Shown here one piece after another: positions 17,777 to 26,600 of a DNA stretch of 64,000 nt. This stretch comes from an uncultured Pirellulaceae bacterium. Lineage in GTDB: Bacteria; Planctomycetota; Planctomycetia; Pirellulales; Pirellulaceae. The DNA lies in the NCBI GenBank assembly GCA_937929805.1, contig CALFUT010000008.1, forward strand, positions 62,001-126,000, read 5' to 3'. The translations under genes and the position numbers were made by a program. Under the pieces are notes generated by a model, which saw only the letters and a list, made by a program, of their open reading frames with translations, was not told the DNA's origin and did no database searches. Each line of letters opens with the position of its first letter. Position 1 is the stretch's first letter.

Positions 17777-17958
17777 GATCAGTTGAAGTCGTTTTTAGGC
17801 TGGGTGATGATTGTCGATTCGCAAAAGTTTACCGTACAATTGCGGTCTCGTCATTGCTCCGACCTGAAGCTGTGGTCCGCCCGGCGTCTTAGAGGTCCGG
17901 AATGCGTTTTTTGTGTGGTGCTTCCTTTTTAATTTCCATCTGAATCGATGTTTATGCC

Positions 17959-18516
17959 ATGGTGACTAAGCCTTTCAACCTGATGCAGTGGATTGCTGAC
18001 CACGATCACGAGTTCCAAGAGCCCGTGATGAATAAACAGTTCTACAAAGAAGCGGACGACGTGATCGTGTTTGTGTCCAAAGGCCCCAACACTCGGAACG
18101 ATTACCACGTCAATGAAACCGAGGAACTGTTCTATCAACTCGAGGGCGATATCGCCGTGCGGATCAGGCCACTCGATGGGAGCGACCCGCACGACGTCAT
18201 CATCCGCGAGGGAGAAATGTGGTTGCTGCCACGGTTGATTCCCCATCGCCCTCAACGCCCTGCAGGAACGCTTGGTTTGATTGTGGAATTTCCTCGCCCA
18301 GAAGGAACGGTCGACAAGCTCCGATGGTACTGCAACTCTGATCAGCACTTGGTCCATGAAGCAGAATTCCGGCTCAAGCACATCGATCAAGATTTACATC
18401 GAGTGATGGACGAATTCTGGAACGGCCCCGAGTCGATTCGTACTTGCGATCAATGTGGTACCGTTGTCGAAAGAGCTGGTGAGTTTGATATGTCCCAAGC
18501 TGAGCCAAAAATCTAG
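17959..18516 (+). CDS. 3-hydroxyanthranilate 3,4-dioxygenase
   Basis: This 185-residue cupin enzyme opens the ring of 3-hydroxyanthranilate, giving the direct precursor of quinolinate for NAD synthesis or tryptophan breakdown. The iron-binding motif YHVNETEELFYQLEG near residues 50-65 and the second histidine in LIPHRPQRP near 95 are present. Bacterial homologues carry a rubredoxin-like second iron site of four cysteines. Here the C-terminal pair is TCDQCG but the first pair reads YCNSDQH, so one cysteine is lost. It starts at ATG 17959 and is followed by kynureninase in the same direction. Confidence 0.93.
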   Translation: MVTKPFNLMQWIADHDHEFQEPVMNKQFYKEADDVIVFVSKGPNTRNDYHVNETEELFYQLEGDIAVRIRPLDGSDPHDVIIREGEMWLLPRLIPHRPQRPAGTLGLIVEFPRPEGTVDKLRWYCNSDQHLVHEAEFRLKHIDQDLHRVMDEFWNGPESIRTCDQCGTVVERAGEFDMSQAEPKI

Positions 18517-18618
18517 TCTCAAAGAACGACTCGATTTGAACAGCAGGTAACAGAGAAAGCAGAGTCTTCGTTGCCAAAGTTTCGATCGAATCGACACGCT
18601 GCTGTGTTCACAGACGAG

Positions 18619-18648
18619 TTTTTTCGTGTGCTTCGTATTTTTCGTGGT
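18619..18648 (+). repeat. TTCGTG-rich intergenic repeat
   Basis: The stretch TTTTTTCGTGTGCTTCGTATTTTTCGTGGT contains three near-copies of TTCGTG. It lies directly before the preferred kynureninase ATG. Similar low-complexity elements are, from general recollection, common between genes in planctomycete genomes. Its location inside the ORF-track extension argues against the upstream TTG start. Confidence 0.35.
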
Positions 18649-18663
18649 AGTAGGACCGTGACG

Positions 18664-19929
18664 ATGAAAGCAACTTCGCTTCAATACGCCCGCGAGCTGG
18701 ACGCGAACGATCCGCTGCGAAAATGGCGTGACGAATTCTGGATTCCTGAGCGAGAAGACGGAACGCCTGAAGTCTACCTCGTGGGGAACTCGCTTGGTCT
18801 ACAGCCGAAACGAACCGCCGGTTTCGTTCAGGCCGAATTAGAGAATTGGCAGCGGCTGGGAGTGCGGGGGCATTTCGAATCCGAGCAACCTTGGATGCCG
18901 TATCACGAATGCTTGGCCAAGCCGATGGCCGATCTGGTCGGAGCCGAACCCGATGAAGTCGTGATGATGAACGGTTTGACGGTGAACTTGCATTTGATGC
19001 TGGCCACGTTTTACCGTCCGACGAAAACGCGGCACAAAATTCTGATTGAGGAACATGCGTTTCCTTCAGATTACCAAGTGGCCCAGTCACAAATTCAGCA
19101 TCATGGTTTCGATCCGGCTGAATCATTGGTCGTTGCGAAACCGGCCTCGGAACAAGCCACGCTTTGCAATGATGCGATTGTCGATTTGATTCGTCAGCAC
19201 GGCGATACCTTGGCGGTTGTCTTGTTGCCCGGCGTTCAATATTACACCGGTCAGGTGATCGATATGGCTCGCATTGCCGAAGCCACTCACTCGGTTGGTG
19301 CTAGAATCGGATTGGATCTGGCGCATGCGGCAGGCAATGTCCCGCTCTCGCTGCACGATTGGAATATCGATTTCGCGGCTTGGTGTTCGTACAAGTATCT
19401 CAACAGCGGCCCCGGTTCGGTGGCCGGTTGCTTTGTACATCGAAATCACGCGAGCGATGGGGAGCTTCCTCGTCTGGCAGGCTGGTGGGGGCACGATAAA
19501 AAGACACGGTTTGAAATGAAGAATCATTTTCAACCGATTCCGACAGCCGAAGGCTGGCAGTTGAGTAACCCGCCGATCCTTTCGATGGCGGCAGTTCGAG
19601 CCTCATTGAACGTGTTCGCAGAAGCCGGTGGCATCGAACCGTTGCGAGAGAAATCGCTAAGGCTGACCGCCTACTTCCAGCAGTTGCTTGAAGAAACGCT
19701 GGGCGATCGAGTCAACATCATCACGCCTCATGAACCCAGCGAACGAGGCTGTCAATTGTCGTTTGAATTAATCGGCGTCCAGGGGCGTGCGATTCAGGAT
19801 GAACTTGAATCGCGAGGCATGATGACCGATTGGCGTGAACCCAATGTAATCCGTGCGGCGCCCGTGCCGCTGTATAACTCGTTCGAGGACGTGTTCCGAT
19901 TCGTGGAAGCGTTGGCGGAAGTAATGTAA
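18664..19929 (+). CDS. kynU: Kynureninase
   Basis: A 421-residue PLP-dependent hydrolase that cleaves kynurenine or 3-hydroxykynurenine to anthranilate or 3-hydroxyanthranilate plus alanine. Motifs include YLVGNSLGLQPKR near residue 35, NGLTVNLHLMLA near 103, the aspartate of IGLDLAHAAGNVP that contacts the PLP nitrogen, and the PLP lysine in WCSYKYLNSGPG near 245. The ORF track begins at TTG 18571, but ATG 18664 (MKATSLQYAREL) matches the family and the upstream part is repeat-like. It follows the dioxygenase that uses its product, so the two genes form a consecutive segment of the kynurenine pathway. The other enzymes of the pathway are not in the window. Confidence 0.94.
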   Translation: MKATSLQYARELDANDPLRKWRDEFWIPEREDGTPEVYLVGNSLGLQPKRTAGFVQAELENWQRLGVRGHFESEQPWMPYHECLAKPMADLVGAEPDEVVMMNGLTVNLHLMLATFYRPTKTRHKILIEEHAFPSDYQVAQSQIQHHGFDPAESLVVAKPASEQATLCNDAIVDLIRQHGDTLAVVLLPGVQYYTGQVIDMARIAEATHSVGARIGLDLAHAAGNVPLSLHDWNIDFAAWCSYKYLNSGPGSVAGCFVHRNHASDGELPRLAGWWGHDKKTRFEMKNHFQPIPTAEGWQLSNPPILSMAAVRASLNVFAEAGGIEPLREKSLRLTAYFQQLLEETLGDRVNIITPHEPSERGCQLSFELIGVQGRAIQDELESRGMMTDWREPNVIRAAPVPLYNSFEDVFRFVEALAEVM

Positions 19930-19945
19930 CTTTCGAGCGATTGCT

Positions 19946-20539
19946 TCACTCGGGAAACAAGTCGCTTAGCGGGAAGCTGACCGAATGATCACCCAGCAGA
20001 AAGTCAATGCTTTCGTCGCGGAGGAGCTCCGATGTTTCTTGGTATATCCCCTCGCTGGGTTGTCGCATTCGTAGCAACGACTTATTGGCGATCTTGACGA
20101 TCCAGTATTCTTCTACGCCAGCAGAGGCGTAGATCGCTGCCTTGCCTAGATCGCGAGAAAGTGACGAATCGGCGACCTCAATTACAAGGCGGCAATCCTC
20201 ACCTGACGGATGACGCTTCATGAAGTCGCCTAATGAACCGCGTAGAACTGCCAAGTCGGGTTCAGGCTCGCTGGTCGACAGCGTGATGGGCAATTGACAT
20301 TGAATCAACCACCCGTCGGCAACAATGGACTGCAACCAGTGATCGAGGTAGCGAACGGCGAAGCTGTGTGGAGGTAGTTGATTTATTTTCTGGACAATCA
20401 ATCCTTCCAAGAGTTCAACTCGATCTTCAGGCCCAAGCAATCCCTGTTCGCCCAACGCATGATATTGCTCGACCGTGAACCGATGGATCGGAACCGGAGG
20501 AGCAACGTCAGATTGAAAGGTGAATTCGGTCGTGGACAT
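19946..20539 (-). CDS. Uma2 family (DUF820) putative endonuclease
   Basis: A 197-residue protein of the Uma2 group, which has a PD-(D/E)xK nuclease-like fold. Visible features are FTVEQYHALGEQGLLGPEDRVELLEG near residue 20, EPEPDLAVLRG near 90, CRLVIEVADSSLSRDLGKAAIYASAGVEEYW near 110-140, and the terminal catalytic-type lysine in GKAA. Members are abundant in planctomycetes and cyanobacteria, usually as many paralogues, and their substrate is unknown. The start is ATG 20539 rather than the track's 20554. It converges with kynureninase, with only 16 bases between the stops. Confidence 0.85.
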   Translation of the reverse strand: MSTTEFTFQSDVAPPVPIHRFTVEQYHALGEQGLLGPEDRVELLEGLIVQKINQLPPHSFAVRYLDHWLQSIVADGWLIQCQLPITLSTSEPEPDLAVLRGSLGDFMKRHPSGEDCRLVIEVADSSLSRDLGKAAIYASAGVEEYWIVKIANKSLLRMRQPSEGIYQETSELLRDESIDFLLGDHSVSFPLSDLFPE

Positions 20540-20608
20540 GGTTTTTAACCACAAAGAGAATGATGGCTCAAGCTCGCAGTGCTATTGTACCACTGTGAAA
20601 AGCCAATT

Positions 20609-20635
20609 TAGCCAGAATTATCTCGATTCTGGCTA
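20609..20635. repeat. Perfect 10-bp hairpin between Uma2 gene and cysK
   Basis: TAGCCAGAAT and ATTCTGGCTA are perfect inverted repeats separated by TATCTCG. The hairpin lies 20 bases past the cysK stop and could help end its transcript, although the following run (AAATTGGCTTTT on the minus strand) is not a clean U-tract. Its arm resembles the GTAGCCGGAATCGCCAG arm of the larger element near 23.4 kb, suggesting a related dispersed palindrome. Confidence 0.55.
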
Positions 20636-20654
20636 CGGTCTTTTCGAAAATGCC

Positions 20655-21587
20655 CTACCCTTCGAACAATGGCGTCGACAGGTAACGCTCGCCAAGGCTG
20701 CACATGATGGTGACGATTCGCTTGCCCTTCATTTCTGGTCGAGCCGCTAATTCTGCCGCGGCGCACATGTTGGCTCCGCTGCTGATCCCCGCCACGATAC
20801 CTTCCTCGCTGGCCAAGCGTTTGCCCCATGCGAAAGCGTCTTCGCTGCTGACTTTCAGGATGCCGTCGAGCAAATCGGTGTCCAAGTTTTTGGGTACGAA
20901 GCCGGCTCCGATGCCTTGGATTTTGTGCTTGCCCGGTTCTTCACCGCTGATCACGGCAGAGGTTTCGGGTTCGACTGCGTAGGCTTTGAAGTCAGGATTT
21001 TTCGATTTCAGATATCGAGCGACTCCGGTGATCGTTCCACCCGTTCCGACGCCCGCCACGATGGCGTCGATGTTCTGCCCGCTGTCTTCCCAAATTTCGG
21101 GGCCGGTGGTTCGTTCATGCATGTCCGGGTTGGCCGGATTTTCAAACTGCTGAGGCATGTACGCATTCGGGTCACCGTTGACGATGTCCATCGCTTTACG
21201 AATGGAGCCCGGAATGCCTTCGGCGGCTGGAGTTAACTCCAGATGGGCGCCCAATTGCTTGAGCAACGTTCGACGCTCAACCGACATCGAGTCCGGCATC
21301 GTTAGCGTCAACTTGTAACCTTTGGCGGCACAGACAAACGCCAACGCGATGCCGGTGTTTCCACTGGTGGGCTCGACGATATGAGTATCGCTTTTGATGT
21401 GACCGTCACGCTCGCCAGCCTCGATCATGGCGACGCCCAAGCGATCCTTCACGCTGTTGAGCGGTTGGAAGAACTCGCATTTCGCAAAAACGGTCGCATG
21501 GTCTTCGGGCACTAAGCGGTTAATTTTGATCATCGGCGTATCGCCAACGGCAGCGGTCGCGTTATCGAAAGTCTTGCCTCGAGGCAT
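20655..21587 (-). CDS. cysK: Cysteine synthase A (O-acetylserine sulfhydrylase)
   Basis: This 310-residue PLP enzyme forms cysteine from O-acetylserine and sulfide. The PLP lysine is in PLNSVKDRLG near residue 44, the phosphate or substrate loop is VEPTSGNTGIAL near 70, and GTGGTITGVARYLK near 177 binds the cofactor phosphate. VAGISSGANMCAA near 267 completes the usual set. The start ATG 21587 is preceded by GGAG at good spacing. It is a standard-length member with no unusual residue. It is followed by a hairpin at 20609-20635. Confidence 0.95.
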   Translation of the reverse strand: MPRGKTFDNATAAVGDTPMIKINRLVPEDHATVFAKCEFFQPLNSVKDRLGVAMIEAGERDGHIKSDTHIVEPTSGNTGIALAFVCAAKGYKLTLTMPDSMSVERRTLLKQLGAHLELTPAAEGIPGSIRKAMDIVNGDPNAYMPQQFENPANPDMHERTTGPEIWEDSGQNIDAIVAGVGTGGTITGVARYLKSKNPDFKAYAVEPETSAVISGEEPGKHKIQGIGAGFVPKNLDTDLLDGILKVSSEDAFAWGKRLASEEGIVAGISSGANMCAAAELAARPEMKGKRIVTIMCSLGERYLSTPLFEG

Positions 21588-21612
21588 GATGGTCTCCGTT
21601 AAAGTTATATGA

Positions 21613-21674
21613 GTGTTCGGTGTTCAGAACGCGAAGTTTGCAGTTTTCCGGGAGGGCGAGGCTCCGCCCAAGCC
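21613..21674. repeat. Dispersed intergenic repeat (copy 1)
   Basis: Between cysK and the photolyase the sequence GTGTTCGGTGTTCAG (21613-21627) is followed by GGGAGGGCGAGGCTCCGCCCAAGCC (21650-21674). The same combination, GTGTTCAG repeats followed by GGGAGGGCGAGGCTCCGTCCGAGCC, recurs at 63847-63915. The core can fold as GGGCG-AGGCTC-CGCCC. The paired occurrence in two unrelated intergenic spaces marks it as a dispersed repeat. Confidence 0.6.
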
Positions 21675-21818
21675 GCTGTTGGGCCAGAGCATTGGCTTTT
21701 GACCAGACAGATTTTATGGGCTCTCGCATTATTCTCCTAGCCGGATCTTTCACCCTTGCGAAACCAAATGGCCGGCTTGTTCCGGCGATCAAACGCCCAG
21801 AACCAAAGTAGAACGCAA

Positions 21819-23237
21819 TCAATCGAGCGATTTGAATGCTGCCAAAGCCCGTTCGCGCCCGGCTTTGTAGTCAACGATCATGGCGGGATAGTCCGCGCCA
21901 TGCTGTTCCATTGCGTCGGTCAATTTTTTTGGATCGTGAAGCTGATTGGCCGGGATTGGCTCAAGTTCGGGGCACATCTTCTTGATGAACTTACCCTCTT
22001 TGTCGAACCGCTTGCTTTGGCTAAACGGATTGAAGATTCGAAAGTACGGCACCGCGTCGGTCCCGGTCGATGCCGACCACTGCCAGCCACCGTTGTTCGC
22101 CGCTAGGTCGCCATCGACCAGCGTTTCCATAAAGTGCTTTTCTCCTAGCCGCCAATCGATCAGCAAGTTTTTTGTCAGGAACATAGCGGTGACCATTCGA
22201 AGTCGATTGTGCATCCAACCGGTTTGCTTCAGTTGTCGCATTCCGGCGTCAACGATCGGGTAGCCAGTTTCGCCGTTCTTCCAAGCGTTTAGGTCGCTCT
22301 CGCTAGACCGCCAATCGATCTTTTCCGTTTTCAGTTTGAAGGGTTGATGCATCGAGACTCGGGGAAACCCGACCATGACGTGAGCGTAAAAATCTCGCCA
22401 AGTCAGTTCCGAAATCCAGACGGCTGCCCCGCCCTCACCACCGATCCGTTGAGCATTATTGCTGCGGGCTGCGGCCAAACACTGTCGCGGCGAAATGACT
22501 CCTGCCGCTAGATACGGCGACAATAGACTGGTGCCGTTTACCGATGGAACGTCACGAGCGTTGTCATAGTGCTTGATTTTATCGCTGAACTGTTCCAATC
22601 GTTTGGCGGCCTCCGCTTCGCCCGCTGGCCACAAGTCCTCTCTTGCGTTCGAGAAGTCGAAGCCTTTGACCTTGGTCGGGATTTTGGACGGCTTCACATC
22701 GATCTTTTTCTGTTTTTTCGGCGCCGAAAAAACTTCCGCACGTTCGAGCGTCTTTTCGTTCCAGACTTTTCGGTAAGGAGTAAAGACTTTGTAGAAGTCA
22801 CCGCTGCCCGTTTCGATTTCTCTTGGCGGCACGATCACTCGGTCGTGAAAGCGCTGAACCCCGATGTTCGATTCTTGGCAGGCTGTCATCACCGCATCGT
22901 CCCGACGCGACTCATTGACTTCGTACTCGCGGTTGAAGCATAAGTGGTCACATTGATTATTTTTGGCGACCTTTGTAACCACGCTGGGAACGTCGTCAAA
23001 CGAGTCGCACGTTTTCACGACCAGCGGAATGTTCAGACTCGCCAATGACTCAGACAAGGTTTGCAAATTTCGCAACCAGAAACTGACCTTCGCGGGCGCA
23101 TCGTCATGCTGAAGCCATTGCTGCGGAGTTACCACAAACAGCGCAACGGTTCCTTCGCTGCTGTTTTGGGCCGCATGGTGGAGTGCCGGGTTATCGCTGA
23201 TTCGCAGGTCGCGTCGAAACCAAACAAGAGATCGCAT
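21819..23237 (-). CDS. phrB: Deoxyribodipyrimidine photolyase (class I cryptochrome/photolyase family)
   Basis: A 472-residue flavoprotein that uses light to split cyclobutane pyrimidine dimers. The N-terminal alpha/beta domain begins RSLVWFRRDLRISDNPAL, which binds the antenna cofactor. The C-terminal FAD domain shows GTSLLSPYLAAGVISPRQC near residue 240, ELTWRDFYAHVMVGFPRV, the GETGYPIVDAGMRQL motif near 345 and ANNGGWQWSASTGTDA near 405 with DNA- and FAD-contacting residues. The ORF track extends to 23336, but the family start is ATG 23237. A second, very different photolyase-like gene lies at 52617, so the organism carries two light-repair enzymes here. Confidence 0.94.
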   Translation of the reverse strand: MRSLVWFRRDLRISDNPALHHAAQNSSEGTVALFVVTPQQWLQHDDAPAKVSFWLRNLQTLSESLASLNIPLVVKTCDSFDDVPSVVTKVAKNNQCDHLCFNREYEVNESRRDDAVMTACQESNIGVQRFHDRVIVPPREIETGSGDFYKVFTPYRKVWNEKTLERAEVFSAPKKQKKIDVKPSKIPTKVKGFDFSNAREDLWPAGEAEAAKRLEQFSDKIKHYDNARDVPSVNGTSLLSPYLAAGVISPRQCLAAARSNNAQRIGGEGGAAVWISELTWRDFYAHVMVGFPRVSMHQPFKLKTEKIDWRSSESDLNAWKNGETGYPIVDAGMRQLKQTGWMHNRLRMVTAMFLTKNLLIDWRLGEKHFMETLVDGDLAANNGGWQWSASTGTDAVPYFRIFNPFSQSKRFDKEGKFIKKMCPELEPIPANQLHDPKKLTDAMEQHGADYPAMIVDYKAGRERALAAFKSLD

Positions 23238-23628
23238 GAAAGTTGCTCGGGTGAGTCGGTGTGATCGAGTCGAACACGGGATTTTTTGGCCCCCGTACCA
23301 CTGAATGCCCAACCTAGGCTTTGTCCCAAAAGTCAAGTTTCGGGAACATTTGTGTAGCCGGAGTCGCCAGGCTTCGGGAAATCGACCGAACTCTGGCGAT
23401 TCCGGCTACGGTTTTGACAAAGCCTAGTACCCAACCCAGACAATCACAATGCATGGGTGGCGGACCGTTTTATCACGGGTTACCGCAGTCGTGGGCTTGA
23501 CCCAAGGATGTGAAATGTCTCACTGGGTCGTTAACCAAGTGAAAATCGCTTCTTCCCAGTCATCGAACCGGCTACAATGGGAGATTCCTTTCCGCACTCG
23601 CCCCCTTAACGGCTTGCCGGTTGCAGCT
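23238..23628. other. Intergenic region upstream of phrB and the LEPR-XLL protein
   Basis: These 391 bases separate two divergent genes and should contain both promoters. No gene is supported here. The most obvious structure is a nested inverted-repeat element at 23314-23427, described separately. The ORF-track extensions of both neighbours into this region are not supported by their protein families. Confidence 0.5.
23314..23427. mobile_element. MITE-like nested inverted-repeat element
   Basis: The outer ends are CTAGGCTTTGTC (23314-23325) and its exact complement GACAAAGCCTAG (23416-23427). Inside are GTAGCCGGAGTCGCCAGGCTTCGG (23354-23377) and CCGAACTCTGGCGATTCCGGCTAC (23386-23409), a 24-base pair of arms with three mismatches around an eight-base loop. 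CCCAAC occurs just left (23308-23313) and nearly adjacent right (23430-23435), a possible target duplication. There is no coding capacity. It may instead be a non-mobile palindromic repeat. Confidence 0.45.
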
Positions 23629-26600
23629 ATGAAAACACCCATTAATGAGTGCTTGTTTGCTCGGCGTAAACGTGCCTCCGCAGCGACGAAATCGGTTTCA
23701 TATCAACCGCTCGAACCGCGTCAGCTGTTGGCAGGCTTGCCGATCATCACCGAGTTCCTTGCATCCAATAGCAATGGAAGCGTGGACGACAACGGGAACC
23801 AGAGTGATTGGATCGAGATTTACAACGCGGGCGATGCGTCGATCAACTTGCAAGGCTATTCTTTAACCGACGACGCGGTCGACCCTGATCGTTGGACGTT
23901 TCCATCAACGAGCCTAGCGGTTGGGCAGTTCTTGGTGGTGCGGGCCGCCACGGATGCGGATCCGACTAGCGGCGCGGATCTTTACACCGGTTTTGGCTTG
24001 AGTTCGTCAGGCGAGTACGTCGGCCTATTCGATCCGGCGGGGAACGTTGTTTCCGAGTTTGGGTCGGGCGGATCAGACTACCCGACTCAATACTCGGATG
24101 TGTCTTACGGCGTGCAGTTCGACGGCAACTTTGATCAAGTTAGCTATTTTGGGACACCAACTTTTGGTGCGCCTAATGCTGATCCTTTTGTTGGATTCAC
24201 CGGTCGCGTGTTCGCAAGTGTCGACGCCGGGTTCTATGAGGACACGTTTCAGGTTTCACTTTCCACGAACACGGCTAGTCAGTCTTCGTTTATTGCCTAT
24301 ACCACCGACGGAAGTACACCGACGCTCAATAATTCAACGTTGTACTCGAGTCCGATCACGATTTCCTCAACAACTAATCTGCGAGCCGCATCGTTTAGTC
24401 CAAATTTTCGATCGGCTCCCGACCGCACGTGGTCCTACATTTTCGTCGATGATGTGCTGACTCAATCGAACAACGGTCAAGCCCCGGCAAACTTTCCCGC
24501 CGTTGGCTCGATCGGCCGAGCGCTCGACTATGGAATCGATCCTGCGGTCATTGCGACAGAAGGTGCCAGCGCGGTTCGAGATGCCCTACTGTCGATTCCG
24601 ACGTGGTCAATTACGACCGATATTGAAAACTTGTTCGATGAAGATACGGGCATCTATGCAAACCCACTTCAGGATGGAGTTGATTGGGAACGAGCCGCTT
24701 CGGTGGAACTGCTCAACCCGGACGGTTCCGAGGGTTTTCAAGTCAACGCAGGGCTGCGAATTCGTGGTGGATTCAGTCGACTCGAAAGCAACCCCAAGCA
24801 CTCGTTCCGGCTGTTTTTTCGCAGTGAGTACGGTGATTCCGAACTGGAGTATCCTGTCCATGGAAATGCGGGCGTTGACACGTTTGACCGGCTGGATTTG
24901 CGTACCGCTCAAAACTATTCGTGGAGCAAAGATGGAGATGGATCCAACAATTTCATTATTGACCAGTTCAACCGCGAGAATCAACTTGCCCTTGGGCAGC
25001 CTTCGACTCGCAGTAGCTGGCTGCACCTTTATTTGAATGGGCAGTATTGGGGCCTATACCAAACTCAGGAACGAGTCGACAACAACTTTGCGGCTGACTA
25101 TCTGGGTGGAGATCCGGAAGACTACGATGTTATCAAACCGGATGCTGGGCCCGGCCGACCTTATATCAACGCGGCGACCGAAGGAGACTTGGCGGCCTAC
25201 AATCGGTTGTACCAACAAGCGTTAGCCCGTGCGCCGGACGGTACAACTCCTGCTTTCGTTGACAACGCAGCCTACTACGAGGCTCAGGGCCTGAATCCGG
25301 ATGGGACTGCCAATGCGAACTACGAGACGCTATTGGATGTCGACAATTTGATCGACTATATGATTCTCATCTTTCATAGCGGAAACTTCGATGCACCCAT
25401 TACGCGGTTCATCAACGACGCGGTTCTGAACAATTACAACGCCATCCGCAGCCGAACGGGTGACCACGGGTTCCAGTTTTTTATTCACGACGCTGAGCAC
25501 AGCTACCGGACAAACGAGGTCAACATCGATCGAACGGGGCCTTTCAACCACGAGAATTTCGAATCGGGCGTGGAGTTTTTTAATCCTCAATGGTTGCATC
25601 AGCAACTAATGGCCAACAACGAGTACCGGATCACATTTGCTGACCGGATTCAGGAAGTGTTCTTCAACGATGGAGTGCTGAGCGACGACAATCTAGTGGC
25701 TCGCTGGGATTCGTTGAGTGATCAGATTGATCAAGCGATCATTGCTGAATCTGCTCGGTGGGGAGATGCTCAAAGAAATAATCCTTTGCTCAGATCCAAC
25801 TGGGTCAACGCAGTTGCCGGTGTGAGAAACAACATTCTACGTCAGCGTACGGAAGCTTTTCTGAATCAAATGCGAAACACCGAGTTGCGCCTTCGGAATT
25901 CGCCCAGCGACTCAAGTTTCAACCGTACCGTCGACGCTCCTTTGCTGCCAAACGTTGAAGCGCCCGATTTTTTAATTGATGGTGTGCCACAGCACGGCGG
26001 GTTGATCGACGGTGGACAGGAACTCCAATTTAACAGTTCCGGCTCCGGCACGATTTTCTACACGACTGATGGCACGGACCCAAGGGAAGTCGGCGGTGGA
26101 CTCAGTTCTTCGGCCCAGTTCTATGACGGTTCGGTTAGCACGTCGACTTTGTTTGATGCCGGTTCCATTTGGCAGTATGAAGACTCCGGCCAAGATCTAG
26201 GAACGGGCTGGCGAGAGCCGGGCTTTAACGACAATAGTTGGGCCAGCGGCAACGGACGGTTTGGGTTCGGGGATCCCGCGAGCACCACGACCGTGAATTC
26301 TGGTCCGGACGGTAACCGAAATCGAACGACTTATTTTCGCAAGGAATTCACGTCGACCGGTAACTACGACACAGCCACATTGAGTATCAATCGAGACGAT
26401 GGCGTGGTGGTCTATCTGAATGGTGAAGAAATCATCCGAGACAATCTGCCCTCGGGCACAATCACCTACGATACGCTGGCGCTCGATGTGATCGGCGGTG
26501 ACGAAGAACTAGAGTTTGTCGATTTTGTGATCCCGGCGTCTCTATTGATCAATGGCGTCAATACGATTGCGGTGGAAGTACATCAAGTAAATCTAATTAG

